DNA from: Niebla homalea
Taxonomy: Eukaryota; Ascomycota; Lecanoromycetes; Lecanorales; Ramalinaceae
DNA length: 64,000 nucleotides
NCBI GenBank assembly: GCA_019925105.1
Contig: JAHGAU010000023.1
Location: 744,001-808,000, forward strand
Direction of reading: 5' to 3'
Shown here: piece by piece, positions 38,600 to 50,222 of the stretch
How the letters are laid out: each line of letters opens with the position of its first letter
Position numbering within the stretch: position 1 is the stretch's first letter
The notes under the pieces: model-generated
Databases searched by the model: none
What the model was told of the DNA's origin: nothing
Seen by the model: only the letters and a program-made list of their open reading frames with translations
Program-made: the position numbers and the translations under genes

Positions 38600-39328
38600 G
38601 GGGCGAGCGTGGCGGAATGGCATTTTTGAGTGCAGAAGATAAACTATAGAATGGTCGAACATTTTAAGGGTAAGGGACGATTTCGTTAAGAGCCCCTAAA
38701 CCTTATCCGGTAAGTTACGTAATTAATATAAATAAAATAATAATAAATATTTAACGATTTACTGGTACCCGTAGTTAATTTTAAATAAGCCTAATTACCA
38801 CGTAAAGCCGGTAAAAAGGGATTACGAGGATTTAACGTTAAAAGGTTAAAATTAAGATTAAATAAGGTTAATCCGAAAAGCTATATAATAAAATACTTAA
38901 AGTAAAGTTTAAACGTTAAAAAAAATAAAGTTATATAATTAAGGCCGCCTTTTTTTAATTAAGCTTAATATTATTATTAAATCTTTACCGTAAATTATAA
39001 CGTTAAAAAGTAAAAAATTTTTTAATAAAAATAATAAATTAAGGATTTAAGGTAATTATTAATCTTAATCGGGTTAACGTAAAAACTTAATCGTAATATT
39101 AAGGTAAATAACTATAAAGAAGAAATTTTTATTTAAATCGGGTTAATATTTAAGGTAAGTTAAGGTTAAATTAACTGATTACGGTTTTTTTTTTCCCTTT
39201 TAAAATTGAAGCGATAAGTTTAAAATAAATATAAATATTAAAATAACCGTAACTTAGTTATTAGTATTATAGAACGCTGAAATTAGCTTAAAGTAACTAG
39301 ACTCGTATATAAATCAATCAATCAATCA
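38600..39328 (+). mobile_element. SINE-like element, copy 2, with Pol III A-box-like head
   Basis: 729 bp from GGGGCGAGCGTGGCGGAATGG to an AATC tail, flanked by ATATTTATTAATC (38582-38594 and about 39329-39341; the last bases of the tail overlap the duplication). Five extra bases (ATAAG) lie between the left duplication and the head. The head carries TGGCGGAATGG (38610-38620), which matches the tRNA A-box consensus TRGCNNAGYGG except for one A for G. A weaker B-box-like GGTCGAACATT lies at 38653-38663, and the first 60 bp loosely resemble a Leu/Ser-type tRNA. The last 60 bp (39271-39328) resemble the LINE 3' end (29931-29989). No protein is encoded. It is inserted in the gypsy element just upstream of the reverse transcriptase. 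Confidence 0.82.
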
Positions 39329-39771
39329 ATATTTATTAATCTTTTATTATTTTAATAACTTTACCTTTTTAGCTTTATTTATTTAATATTCTTTACTTAA
39401 TAACGGGTTAAATGCTTATAATTTAATACTTACGCTTTTTCGTTTTTTAATACTATTACGGTTATTATTAAAGCCACCTTTATTAATTATAATATTATAA
39501 TAAAAATAATTATTTCCGCGATACCGGTTTATCCGCGCACGTATTAATAAAGTTAAAAGTAAGAAAAGTATTTAATATTATATTAAGTAAATTAATTAAG
39601 GCTTTAAATATAATTAATAAATACCGGAAACAGACTTAAAATTTTCTTAAAAACTATAAGAATAATATAATAAAATAATATAAAATAAGAAAAGATTTAA
39701 ATAAGGTTATAATATTATAACGGCGGAAGTTATATATATAATAAATACTATAGTTATTGAACCTTTATACG

Positions 39772-39943
39772 TGTTAAGAATATGATAAGTGTAATGTATG
39801 ATTGATGTGATTATTGAGAAGCTAGGTAGGTAGCTGTGGATTTAAGTGAGTATACGCGCCAAGACCCCCGCGGAAGCTACCCGCTATGCTTATGCATACC
39901 GCAAACCGTAATGCTATGTATATGCAAGTGCCGTTTCATAACA
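39772..39943 (-). mobile_element. Solo LTR of the TRIM-like 1 family, unmutated
   Basis: 172 bp, TGTTAAGAATATG...CCGTTTCATAACA, flanked by a perfect ATACG (39767-39771 and 39944-39948). It is the reverse complement of the LTRs of the element at 20269-21702 and has exactly the same length. It retains almost all CpA/TpG (for example ATGCATACCGCAAACC), so it gives the unmutated form of this LTR. Confidence 0.92.
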
Positions 39944-40051
39944 ATACGTTATTTTTCCGTAAGATTATTAGAATTTAAGCTTTAATTAATAACTTTATTT
40001 ATTACGGGTATTAATTATTTATTCCTTTTTATTATTAATTAATTTAAATAC

Positions 40052-40302
40052 TTAGAAAAGATGGGAAGGGATAAGAGAGTAAAAATGATGAAATAGTAGG
40101 TAGTAATAAAGTATAATTAAAGATAGGCCGTAATCCCTATATAAATCGGTAAAATATAGGTCTCTTATTATAGTAATCCGTTATGCTTTTTTTTTAAAAG
40201 TATATATAAATTGATTCTACCCTTAATTAGCTTTTTTAATATTTTTATTTCTTTATATATTTATTTATAAGTTTAATATTTTTTATATTTTCCTTTTTTT
40301 TA
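40052..40302. repeat. Third copy of the palindrome-centre sequence
   Basis: About 250 bp match the inner end of the left arm of the inverted repeat (about 60925-61180), for example AAGTATAATTAAAGATAGGCC and TAATCCGTTATGC. Where the arms keep normal sequence (GTGCTCTCCCCCTTTCCA), this copy shows the fully RIP-converted version. It could be an LTR or the terminus of a longer element, and lies close to where the gypsy 5' end is expected, but it does not match the gypsy 3' LTR. Confidence 0.6.
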
Positions 40303-43300
40303 ATTCCCTTTATAATAAGGTATTACCCTTGATATTATTATACTTTAAATTATATTATACCTATTCGTATATATCTTAATTACTTATTTAATTATTTATA
40401 ATATTTATTATATAGTTTGACTTATTATAAATATAAAAGTCAAGAAAACGTTAACTTAATAACTATTTACCCTTTACTCTTTTTATAATAAATTTACCTT
40501 TTTAATATTACGTATTATTAATAAATAATTTTCGTCCTTTAACGCCGTTTATATATATATTTATTTATTTTTCTTATAGTTTTATTTTTAAGTCTTATTT
40601 AATAGTAATAAATGGGTATATTAAGACTTAATTTTCTTAAGGCCCCCCCCCGGTTTTATTGTTTTAACTTATTAATAACGGTAACCTTAATACTTTACGT
40701 TTATTTATCTTAAAGCTCGGACTATTTATATTTATATTTTTTTTTTTAAATATAATACGCTTAATCCGTATAAGGGTATAATACGTTTTATTCCGCTTAT
40801 TAAAAGATTATAAATACCGCCCTTTATAAGGATCGGACTTTATAATTAATTATTTTTTACTTTATTTTTCTAGTTATAGAATTTAAATATCTTTGTTAAT
40901 CTCGTTATTATTAAGTATATTTTAAGTAAGTTTATTATATAACTTTAAGTACGTTTTAAGAAGGCTTAATCGTTTAAGTAAATTTCGTTTAAATTTTATT
41001 TTATAAATCTTAATATTTCTTTTTATTAACGTATTTAAAATAATATTATATATAATCACTTAATTTATACCCGTTTATTAATACTATATTTATAATGATT
41101 TATTATATTAATCTTAAGAAAGTAATTAAAGGGGAATAATAATTTATTATAATTATTATTACTTATATGTTATTACTTAAGAAGATAAAGGGAAGAAAAA
41201 AAAATTATTTATTAATTTTTTAATAATTTTTTAGTTTTTATATAAATTCCTTTAACGCTTAATATTATATTTAATAACGTTTATTAGAGGTATATTTTTT
41301 ATTATAATTTTTAATATTTATCTTTATTTACTTATATACTTTTCTTTTAATTAATTAATATATTAAGTACCCTTAAAGTTATATTTATTTATAAATAAAA
41401 TATATTTTCATATTCTTTTAATACTTTATATATAATCGTTTCGATGTAGGTATTTCTAGAAGGTATATTAAAAAAGGTTCTTTTTAAACGTAGTAATATT
41501 ATTTATTATATTTATTAAGTTTTATCTTAGCCGGTTCTATTAATAAATAAGATATTAATAGTAACGTCTAATTATTTATTTACTTATTAATTTTACCGTA
41601 TAACCGTTTGCTTTATCCTTTTTACTTATTTAACTTTTTTACTTTTTTTTATTCTTTTAAAATTTTTTACTTTTTTAATTTATTTAATCTTTAACTTTTT
41701 TTATATTTTAATTGATTTATCTTAAATTTAATTTAGTTTCTTATTTAATTATTGATTATCCCTTTAAAAGTATATATTAATCGATAACTTTAATATTACT
41801 TATTTATTTCGTATTTATATTAACCTACTTATAATTTTCGGAATCTTATATAAGATTCTTTAATTATATTTATAGTAATTATAGTAATTATATTAATTAT
41901 ATCTTTATATTTTAATAGGTATATTTTCGTTATTAATTTTATTAAATTAAATAAACTTTTTATTATTATTATAAGGGTTTACTTACTTAATAATCGGTTA
42001 ATATATTTAAAGTGATACCTTATAGTTCTATATAATCTTAATTTATTTTAACTTTCTTATTTTTAGGAGTTTCTTATAATAGATATTTAAGTTTACGCGT
42101 CCCGTATATATATTAAGGCCTAAGCGTATATTAAATATTAATAAATTAATAAAAATGATTATTTTATCTTTATTAATTGCCGTTATATTAAGGGTTTATT
42201 CAATAACGTTTATTTAAATCATATTTTTAAGTACTAACCGGGCGATTATAATTTTTACTTAAATATATATAAATTAATTTACTTTTTAATTAATTATTAT
42301 TAATTCCTTTTTATAGATTTTTAATATTAAGATATAATTTAAATAGGCCCTTTTTCTTTAATACGTTATATATTCTTTAATTCCGATATTAATTATAAGT
42401 TTAATATAAGAAACCGTATATACTTTATAATTAATTATAATTTATAGTTAACTTAATAGCTATAACTTTAATAAATACCCTTTACTTTATCCTTCATATT
42501 TAATACTTAATTATTATTATTATAATTTATTTTTAATCTTTAATTTTTTCGTTTTATTACTTAATTATTTTAATAATCTCAATTATTCCGTTTATCTTTT
42601 TTATTTTCCGCTTAATTAATTTAGCCGTTTATATCGTTTTTTTCCGCCCGTTTATCCGATTAACCCTTTTAATTTAAGTACGTTAATTATTTCCGTAATA
42701 ATTCGGCTTTATTAATATTGCCGGTTTATCTTAATTATATAAATTTAATTAACGTAAGAAAACCTATATAAAATATAACCCGTTCTTTTTAAAGATTAAT
42801 ACCTTAACGGAATCGCGTAAATAGTTACTTAAGAAGAAATGATATTATTTATCCGACTTAAACTTAATTAAGGATATTTTTAATGTAAGTTTTAATAATC
42901 TTAATCTTAATAAATTATCTTTCTTTTTTATATATTAAGTAATTATTAATTGGGTTTTTATTTAAATAATATATTTATCCGGGCTTTTTTTTATTAACTT
43001 TTCCTTTTTTTTAAATCCGTCATTTACGTTATACGCGTATAATAACCTTTATCTATATCTTTATAAGTATTTTTCCTTTAATAAGCTTTTCTTTTTATTT
43101 TCTTTTTATATATATAATAACCTTTAAAGTCCTTAATTTAAATACGGCTCTTTAACCGTTTTTAATTAAAGTTACTTCCGCGGGTAATACGATTATAGTT
43201 TAAGGAGAGGTTTATATCCTTCTTTAATTTTATATTATTAAGTTTAATAAACCTTACGTTCCGGACTATTTTTAAGCTTATTACGTATAATTTATATTGC

Positions 43301-46300
43301 TTAACTTTAACTTTAAATTAAAAATATTATAAGTATTATTATAATTTTAATTTTAATATATATTTTACCAAAAAAGTATATATATAGTTATCCGCGGATT
43401 AAAGTTTTAATTAATCTTTAATTTATTATATTAATTCCCTTAATTATATTACCGGGCTTACCCGTTAAGTAGTTTTTTTAATAATGGGTTATTTTCATTT
43501 TAAGTTACGTTTTTATATATATATTAACTTTTTTACTCCGTCTCCGCTTTTACTCTTAAGGTGGGATAATTAATACGGTTTTATACCACGTAATTATTTT
43601 AATAAAAAATAATATTAAATTTAATTACCTATGTTAGAAACGCGGTTAAGGCTTTAATTATCCGCTATTTAAAATAATTTTTATATATATAATAATAATA
43701 TACTTTACTTATATCCTTAACGTAATATTTATAATAAATTTAATATTTAAACTTATAAATTATAAAAAACGCGCTTTTTCAAATAGAATTTTTAATATAT
43801 AACCTTAATATTCAATTATACTTTTATTTATATATTATTCTTAATATATTTTTTTTTCTTTTTAAGGAAATATTTTTAATTATAAATAATTATAACTTTC
43901 TATGATTTTATTATTTTATAGCTTATAATATAATAAATAAAAGACTATAAATAAAAAGCTAAAAGCTTAATATCCTTTTATTTATATTTATTTCTTCCGA
44001 ATCTTTACTATATTTTTATTTCCCTTCTTTTTTAATTTTTAATTTTTAATTATATTTATTAAAGTAACTATTTTTTTTTCTTCCCTTTTTTTTTAAATTT
44101 TCAAATCCATATTTTTTTAAGATCTTTAATATATTAAAATATGAAAATAAATAAAATAAAAATACAAAAGAAATAGCGTTATATTATTTATATATACTTT
44201 TTCCCTTTAAATCGTATTATTTATAATTATAACGGTTTTTAAAGGATTAAAGTGTTCTTTATTAACGTTCGCCGGATTTTTTTCTATTATTTTTAACTTT
44301 AGCTTATCGGAAAGTCTAAAATACCCGGCGTATGGTATAAATACTTTAAAATAATCCTTATAAAATAAGTTAAATATAAAAGTTTTTTTTTTAATATATA
44401 TAAAGCTTTATATTCTTTTATAAAGCCTTTAATAATAAATGGTTTAACCCAGCGGGGTTTAAGTTTCTTAAGATTAAAAGTAAAATCTTATTATATAATC
44501 AACTGTTTTTCCTTTAACGGGTTTTAACCTTATACTCCTTTATCGTAACGTTTCTTTTATTAATCTTTTATTACGTTTAATTTCTTTTATAATTCCTTTT
44601 TAATATTTACCCGGTTTATTATGAATCCTTAAACGGCTTTATATATTACTTTTTTTAAAAACGGTATTATTCTTTCTATAATACGTATTTTAACTTTCAA
44701 TTTAATTACGTTCCGTTTATATATTATATCCGACTTAACCTTAAAAAGGATATTAATAAAAACGTATCTTAAATATTTAATATATTTTAAGTTAATACTT
44801 AATATTATTAATCTTTTTATTTATACTTAATTATATTTTTATTAAGTTTACGTTTTTTTTATTACGTTTTATTAAATTTAATTATTAAATTTTATTATGC
44901 TTATTATTTTATATATTATACTTAATATAAGGATAAATCAAATATCGTATAATTAAAGGAAGCTTTTTGTTTTTTTATTTATAAATACCTTCTTAATTTT
45001 TATATATATCGTAACGGGTTTTAAATAATAATTTATTATATTAAAGACGTATTAAGGACTACTTTATACTTATTTAAAGGGGTTAATAAAGTCCGCTTTA
45101 AATAAATTAAAAAGGGCCTTTACCTTAATTAGACTTAATAAAACCATATAGCTTCCATATATTTACTTTATATAAGTTAAATACCCTTATACGTATTTCG
45201 TAATATTTTTTATTATATTTAATTATTAATAACGATACCGTAATTTCTTTAATATAATTTTGAATAGAAACTATTTTACGTTATTATAGATTTCCTTAAG
45301 TATTTATATTATTTTTTATTATTAAAAATATTATTTAACGCTTCCCGTATCGGTAAAATAACTTATTAATAATTAAATTAATTTTATAATTTATAAATTA
45401 CTTATTAAATTTAATTTATTAAATTGTATCTTTTTCCTTTAACTTTATCTTTATTTTAAAATATTTAATAATATTAATATATTAATCGTTATCTTTATAA
45501 TAAAGTAATTTTTTAAGCTTTAATAATTCTATAAGCTTATAGTTAATTTATATATATTTTATTTTATAATTACTATTTAGTCTTATATTATATATCCGTA
45601 CCGGCATATTATCGATTATCCCTTATAGCTATAATTCTTTTATATCCACTTTTTTTTTTTTTTAAAATATTTTTCTTCGTTAACTTTTTTTTTATATTTT
45701 AAATTAATTAACTTTTTAATTATTATATCGTAATTTATATATTACTATAAACGTTAATTCTATCCTTTTTTACTTTTTTTTTAAGCTCCTTTAATATAAT
45801 ATAATATTCTCCTTTATTACTCTTTTAAAATTATGCCGTATTATTTTTATTCTTTTATACCTTAAAGGTTATTTTCTTTATTATTTTATTAAATACGTAA
45901 TTTAAGTTATTAAATAATGCCCTTAATAAGTTATCCATAGCTTTATTAATCTTTTCTTTAATATATTTAATTTTAATATATAGTCTTTTTAATTTATTTA
46001 TTTATTTTTTAAAAATATTTTTATAATAATTTATATTTATAAACTCTATAAATAACTTATAATTTATATATATAATTAATATTTCTTTTATATTTAATGT
46101 ATAAAAGAACTTCTCCTTAAACGTAATAATAATTATTAATTTTTATTTATAAATATTATAATTACGTTTTACTTTATTTATTATATATAAGTTATAAATA
46201 AATAAAACCGTATAACCGTCCTAAATTTATGTAATATAATATCCGGCTCCGTATTTTAAGGTATCGGTATATATATAAATTAATATCTTTAAGTTTTATT

Positions 46301-46584
46301 TAAATAAAGCTTTAACCCCTATTATTATATTTCGTATAAATTAAAATAATATATCTTTTAACTTTTCCTATTTTTACTCTATATTTTTAATTAAACGGAT
46401 AAACGGGTAAATTATTTTTATGAAATTTTTAATTTATTTTCTTATTATATTAATAATACTTAAGAATCTTTTTATATTTTTTATATTTTACGGTATAGGT
46501 TAATTAAGTATTTTCTTATACTTTTTAAATCTAATTTATATACGTCCTTTTAACTTATAGTCTTTTTTTAATATTTTAATTTTT
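40303..46584. other. AT-rich RIP-mutated DNA, unidentified, 6.3 kb
   Basis: CpA and TpG are nearly absent and CpG persists; stops fill all frames. I found no LINE 5' or 3' signature, no gypsy reverse transcriptase motif and no terminal repeat that I could match within the window. Slightly more protein-like stretches lie around 42590-43290. It is probably one or more old transposons mutated beyond reading by eye. Confidence 0.4.
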
Positions 46585-46589
46585 ATTAT

Positions 46590-46752
46590 TGTCACGGACA
46601 TGCATAAAGCACATGAAGTGAGTGGGTGTAATAAGTATAATGAGTAGCTATCTAGCTATAAAGGTACGCAATATAAGTATACGCGCCAAGTATATGGAAG
46701 AAGGTAAGGCCACTCCGTGCCAAAGAATCCTCACAAGGTCTATACCGTCACA
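46590..46752 (+). repeat. Left LTR of TRIM-like element 2
   Basis: 163 bp, starting TGTCACGGACATGC and ending TATACCGTCACA. CpA and TpG are largely intact. The 46622-46864 plus-strand open frame lies mostly inside it and is not a gene. Confidence 0.9.
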
Positions 46753-47389
46753 ATATGCCTATAAAAAAAAGAAAAAAGCGACGTCCACGTCGCGATATAC
46801 CCACCATAAAACATTATGGATTTTAATAACCTTAATAATAAAAATAATTAAGAGTAAGCCCTAAGTGCATTAATAACGTTATTTATATATGTGGTTGTTA
46901 AGAAGTAAAAGGTAATAAAATCGCACATTGAAAAAACGACCGAAAAAAACCGAAAAAAATATAAGCGGAACAATTATCGTAATCTACCTAGGAAATAGTC
47001 GCGGATTTACGGTTTATTATTAAGTTAAATCGCTTAAAAACATAATCTTTAAAATATTCCCGAGTTATATTTTAAGGCTAATATTAATATAGATTGATAC
47101 CATATTTATAAAATAAGTAAGTTCTCTTATATAAAGTATATATATTCTCCGCCTTATAATTAAAGTCTTAGTTAAAGTCTTAGTTATTATAACTGGTTTT
47201 ATACTTATTATAAATAAAATATCCTGGTTACGATTAAAAATATACTTTTAACCAGTCTTTATTAAAGTAAATAATAATAGGTTCTTGTATGGTTAACGTA
47301 TAACATACGTACATTAACGCTTATAAAGGTATAATAACTTATTATTGAGACTTATTATATTAACTTTTATAATATTTTTTCCCTTTTAA

Positions 47390-47689
47390 TTTATTGTAAT
47401 TAAACGTATTTTAATTAAAGGCTTTTTCTTTAATGCTGCAGGAACAATTTATGGTAAAGGTAATAAAGTATATAAACTCTTTATTTACGGAATAGGTGAA
47501 GATTTTACTACGGGAGCGGGTGGTTTAACTAATAAGGATGGATTTAAGGGTAGTACACTTAATTTAAATACAAATTTATTAAGGAGGTCTTTAAGTATTA
47601 TAGGTGGTAGCACCTTTAATAACGACACTTTAGAAGAAAATATTGATTTTAATAAAGTAAAAGATGTAAGAAGTATAAATCTTAAATAA
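47390..47689 (+). pseudogene. Unmutated 99-codon open frame inside TRIM-like element 2
   Basis: Between TAA at 47387 and TAA at 47687 the plus frame is open for 99 codons and, from about 47425, keeps normal CpA/TpG frequency inside otherwise mutated DNA. The product has Gly-rich segments (KLFIYGIGEDFTTGAGGL, LSIIGGSTFNND) and a hydrophilic end (LEENIDFNKVKDVRS). Leucine is mostly TTA and glycine mostly GGT, as in AT-rich organellar or plasmid genes. There is no ATG, so it is a fragment or part of a longer broken frame. Downstream, about 47700-48035 reads as a Lys/Asn-rich protein interrupted mainly by TAA, as if CAA codons had been mutated. I do not recognise the family; a captured gene fragment or a remnant gag are both possible. 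Confidence 0.35.
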
Positions 47690-48037
47690 AAATCATAAAT
47701 AGTAAGGTAGGATTTGAATAAGAAACAGCTAACTCATAATAAACTTACTATTAAAGTAAATAAAGTCTTAGACTTTATAGGTAAGGTTTAAGCTATTAAA
47801 AATGATCCAATTAATTTAAAAACTAATAAATATAATAGTATCGAGGATAAAACTAAAATAAAGCTTATTAATAAAGCTCTTAATAAAGGTATTACGATAT
47901 AAAATGTTTAATTAAAGACTCTACTTAATAATAAAAGATTAAATAAATAAATTATAACGTAATTAACTTGACTTAAGGCAGATAAAAGTTATATTCAATC
48001 TATAGGAACGTATAAACCTTATGTTATTACTATTATT

Positions 48038-48200
48038 TATCACGGACATACATAAAGCATATTAAATAAATAAATATAATAAGTATAATAAGTAATTATC
48101 TAGCTATAAAGGTGCGTAATATAAGTATACGCATTAAGCATACGGAAAAAGGTAAAGCCGCTCCGTGCCAAGGAATCCTCCCAAGGTCCATACCGTGACA
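48038..48200 (+). repeat. Right LTR of TRIM-like element 2
   Basis: 163 bp, starting TATCACGGACATAC and ending ATACCGTGACA. The middle is RIP-converted (TTAAATAAATAAATA where the left LTR has TGAAGTGAGTGGGTG) while the last 50 bp are nearly intact. Confidence 0.9.
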
Positions 48201-48205
48201 ATTAT

Positions 48206-48734
48206 ATTGATTTTCAGCTTATTAAATAATAGCTTTAATTTTAATTATAGAATTCGTAAAAAGAAATAATTTCTTAAAAAAATGAATTACTCTTTTTATA
48301 TTTTATATACTTTAAAAATATTATTAAGGTAAAAAGTTAAGTTAATAAAGTTATATTCTCCTTTCAAAATAAAGAAAAATAACTTTAAGTTTAATTTAAA
48401 GATAACTTTTAATATAATATTTATAAGTTTAATAAAAACAAATAAGGATATATATATTCTTTAAGGTATGCTTATTAATTATAATTATTTAATATTTAAT
48501 ACGTTAAAAATAAAATAATATTAATTATTAAGGTATACTTTTATTATTTAATATTTATACTTTATATTTATTTAAAAGAAAGTTTTATATAATAGAATTC
48601 TTAATAAATTATATATTTTTTTAATTAACTTTATATAAAACGTAAATAATAGTTTATATATAAAGTAATAATCAAATATAAATTATAATTTATTTATTTT
48701 CTTTTTTTATAAATATACAAAATATGTTTTATAT
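48206..48734. other. AT-rich DNA without a recognised gene
   Basis: RIP-mutated spacer between TRIM-like element 2 and the ATTT array; no motif found. Confidence 0.45.
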
Positions 48735-48868
<134 letters not shown>

Positions 48869-50222
48869 ATATATTAAATTTAATTCTTTATTATATAATT
48901 GTTTTGAGTTATTATTTTTTATTATTTAATAGCTTTTTAATAATAACTTTATATAATTTAACTTTTAATTTTAATATTATTTATATAAAAATAAATCCGT
49001 TATTAAAATTTAATATAATTCTTTTACGTTTATATTTTTATATATATTCATAATATTTAAAATATATTTAATTATTTAAGATAATATCTTTTAATATAAT
49101 ACCTTTTTCTTTCATTTATATCTATAATTTTTTATATTATTTTAAAATATTAATTTTTTTTATTACTCTTTTATCCGTTAAAAATATAATTTATAATAAT
49201 TTTATTTTAATATTTATTTCTTTATTTTATAATTTTAAAGTTAATTTATCCGTTATTTTACATATATATTTTAAATAAACTTAATAAGTATTATATTTAT
49301 ATTTTAATAATCCTTGATAAGTTATTAAATTATTAAGTTATTTAATTCTTAACATTATACTTTTTATAATAAATAAATAGTTTTTATTATTTTTATTTTT
49401 TATTTACTTTATTTTTTTCTTTATATTATTTTAATATATTATTTTTTTATTATTCACTTTTTTAAGTTATTAGTTATTTTCTTAATATATATAATTATCC
49501 GTTTTTATTATTATAGGTATTATTAATTTATTTAATATTTTTTTATATATATTATATATTCTTTATATTATTTAATATTATTTTATATAATTAATAATAA
49601 CTTTAAATATTATATTATTTCTTTTTTTTTTATTTTATTAAGTATTAAATCTATAAATTCAACTATTTTTTACTTTTATTTAATAAATTATTATTAATAT
49701 AAAATAATGTTTATTTCTGGTTTTAAATTATTTATTAAATTATTTATTATACTTTTTTAAATTCTTTTATCGTTTTTTTAATACTTCTAAACTTTTTTAT
49801 TATTTCTTAAATATTTCCGTTATTATTTTATTTTTTCTAATTCTTTTAAATTTTTATTTAATTATTTATATTTATTTCTTATTTGATTTATTTCTTTTAT
49901 CCCGTTTTACCGCTTTAACTTATTTTTAATTTTCTTTTATTTACTTTAATTATCTTTTATATATTTCCGTTTCTCTTTAAGTATATAAAAATTTTTTTAT
50001 TAATTAATTATTAAAATATATACTTTAAAGTTAAATTTCTTTTTTAAAATTTTTTTTTTATAACTCATTAATTTTCATTAATTTTTATATTTTTTAATTT
50101 AATTTTTAAGCTTTTTTATTATTTTTATATTTAAATAAGTTTAACTTAATTTTTTCTTTTAATATTATTATATTTTTATAATACAGCTTTTTATATATTA
50201 ATTTTTTTTTTAATTTAATTTT
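48869..50222. other. Extremely AT-rich DNA, unidentified
   Basis: Poorer in G and C than most of the window. No coding signal, terminal repeat or match to other copies was found. If the ATTT run is a 3' tail, this would be the body of that minus-strand element. Confidence 0.4.

Larger units (their letters stand above)
35240..40051 (-). mobile_element. Ty3/gypsy retrotransposon remnant, RIP-mutated
   Basis: On the minus strand the reverse transcriptase reads IPFGLIN (about 38382-38362, for MPFGLTN) and, after a one-base deletion near 38310, IYINNILIYNNSLKE (about 38292-38248), the YIDDILIYS core with both Asp turned to Asn. About 2 kb downstream, KLNYKIINPYKII (about 36285-36247) and a following VFYINFF segment fit the integrase C-terminal GPY/F domain. 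A polypurine run (35700-35686, AGGAAAGAAAGGGGG on the minus strand) marks the 3' LTR, which would fill 35685 to about 35240 and is much less mutated. SINE copy 2 and two solo LTRs are inserted. The 5' boundary is not resolved. Confidence 0.8.
46590..48200 (+). mobile_element. Small complete LTR retrotransposon (TRIM-like 2)
   Basis: Two direct 163-bp LTRs (46590-46752 and 48038-48200) enclose 1,285 bp, and the whole is flanked by a perfect ATTAT duplication (46585-46589 and 48201-48205). The LTR form is TGTCACGGACAT...ATACCGTGACA, so the LTR itself ends in an 8-bp inverted repeat TGTCACGG/CCGTGACA. The left LTR is nearly unmutated, the right one partly. The interior has no gag-pol motif I recognise, but it contains a stop-free, little-mutated 300-nt frame (47390-47689) and a GCGACGT-CC-ACGTCGC hairpin (46778-46793) soon after the left LTR. 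The family differs from TRIM-like 1. Orientation is inferred from the open frame. Confidence 0.9.

Noticed and set aside
38600..38665. Functional tRNA gene
   Set aside because: The head has A- and B-box-like motifs but no convincing full cloverleaf or anticodon arm; treated as the SINE promoter region.
46622..46864. 80-codon plus-strand frame
   Set aside because: It lies mainly inside the left LTR of TRIM-like element 2.
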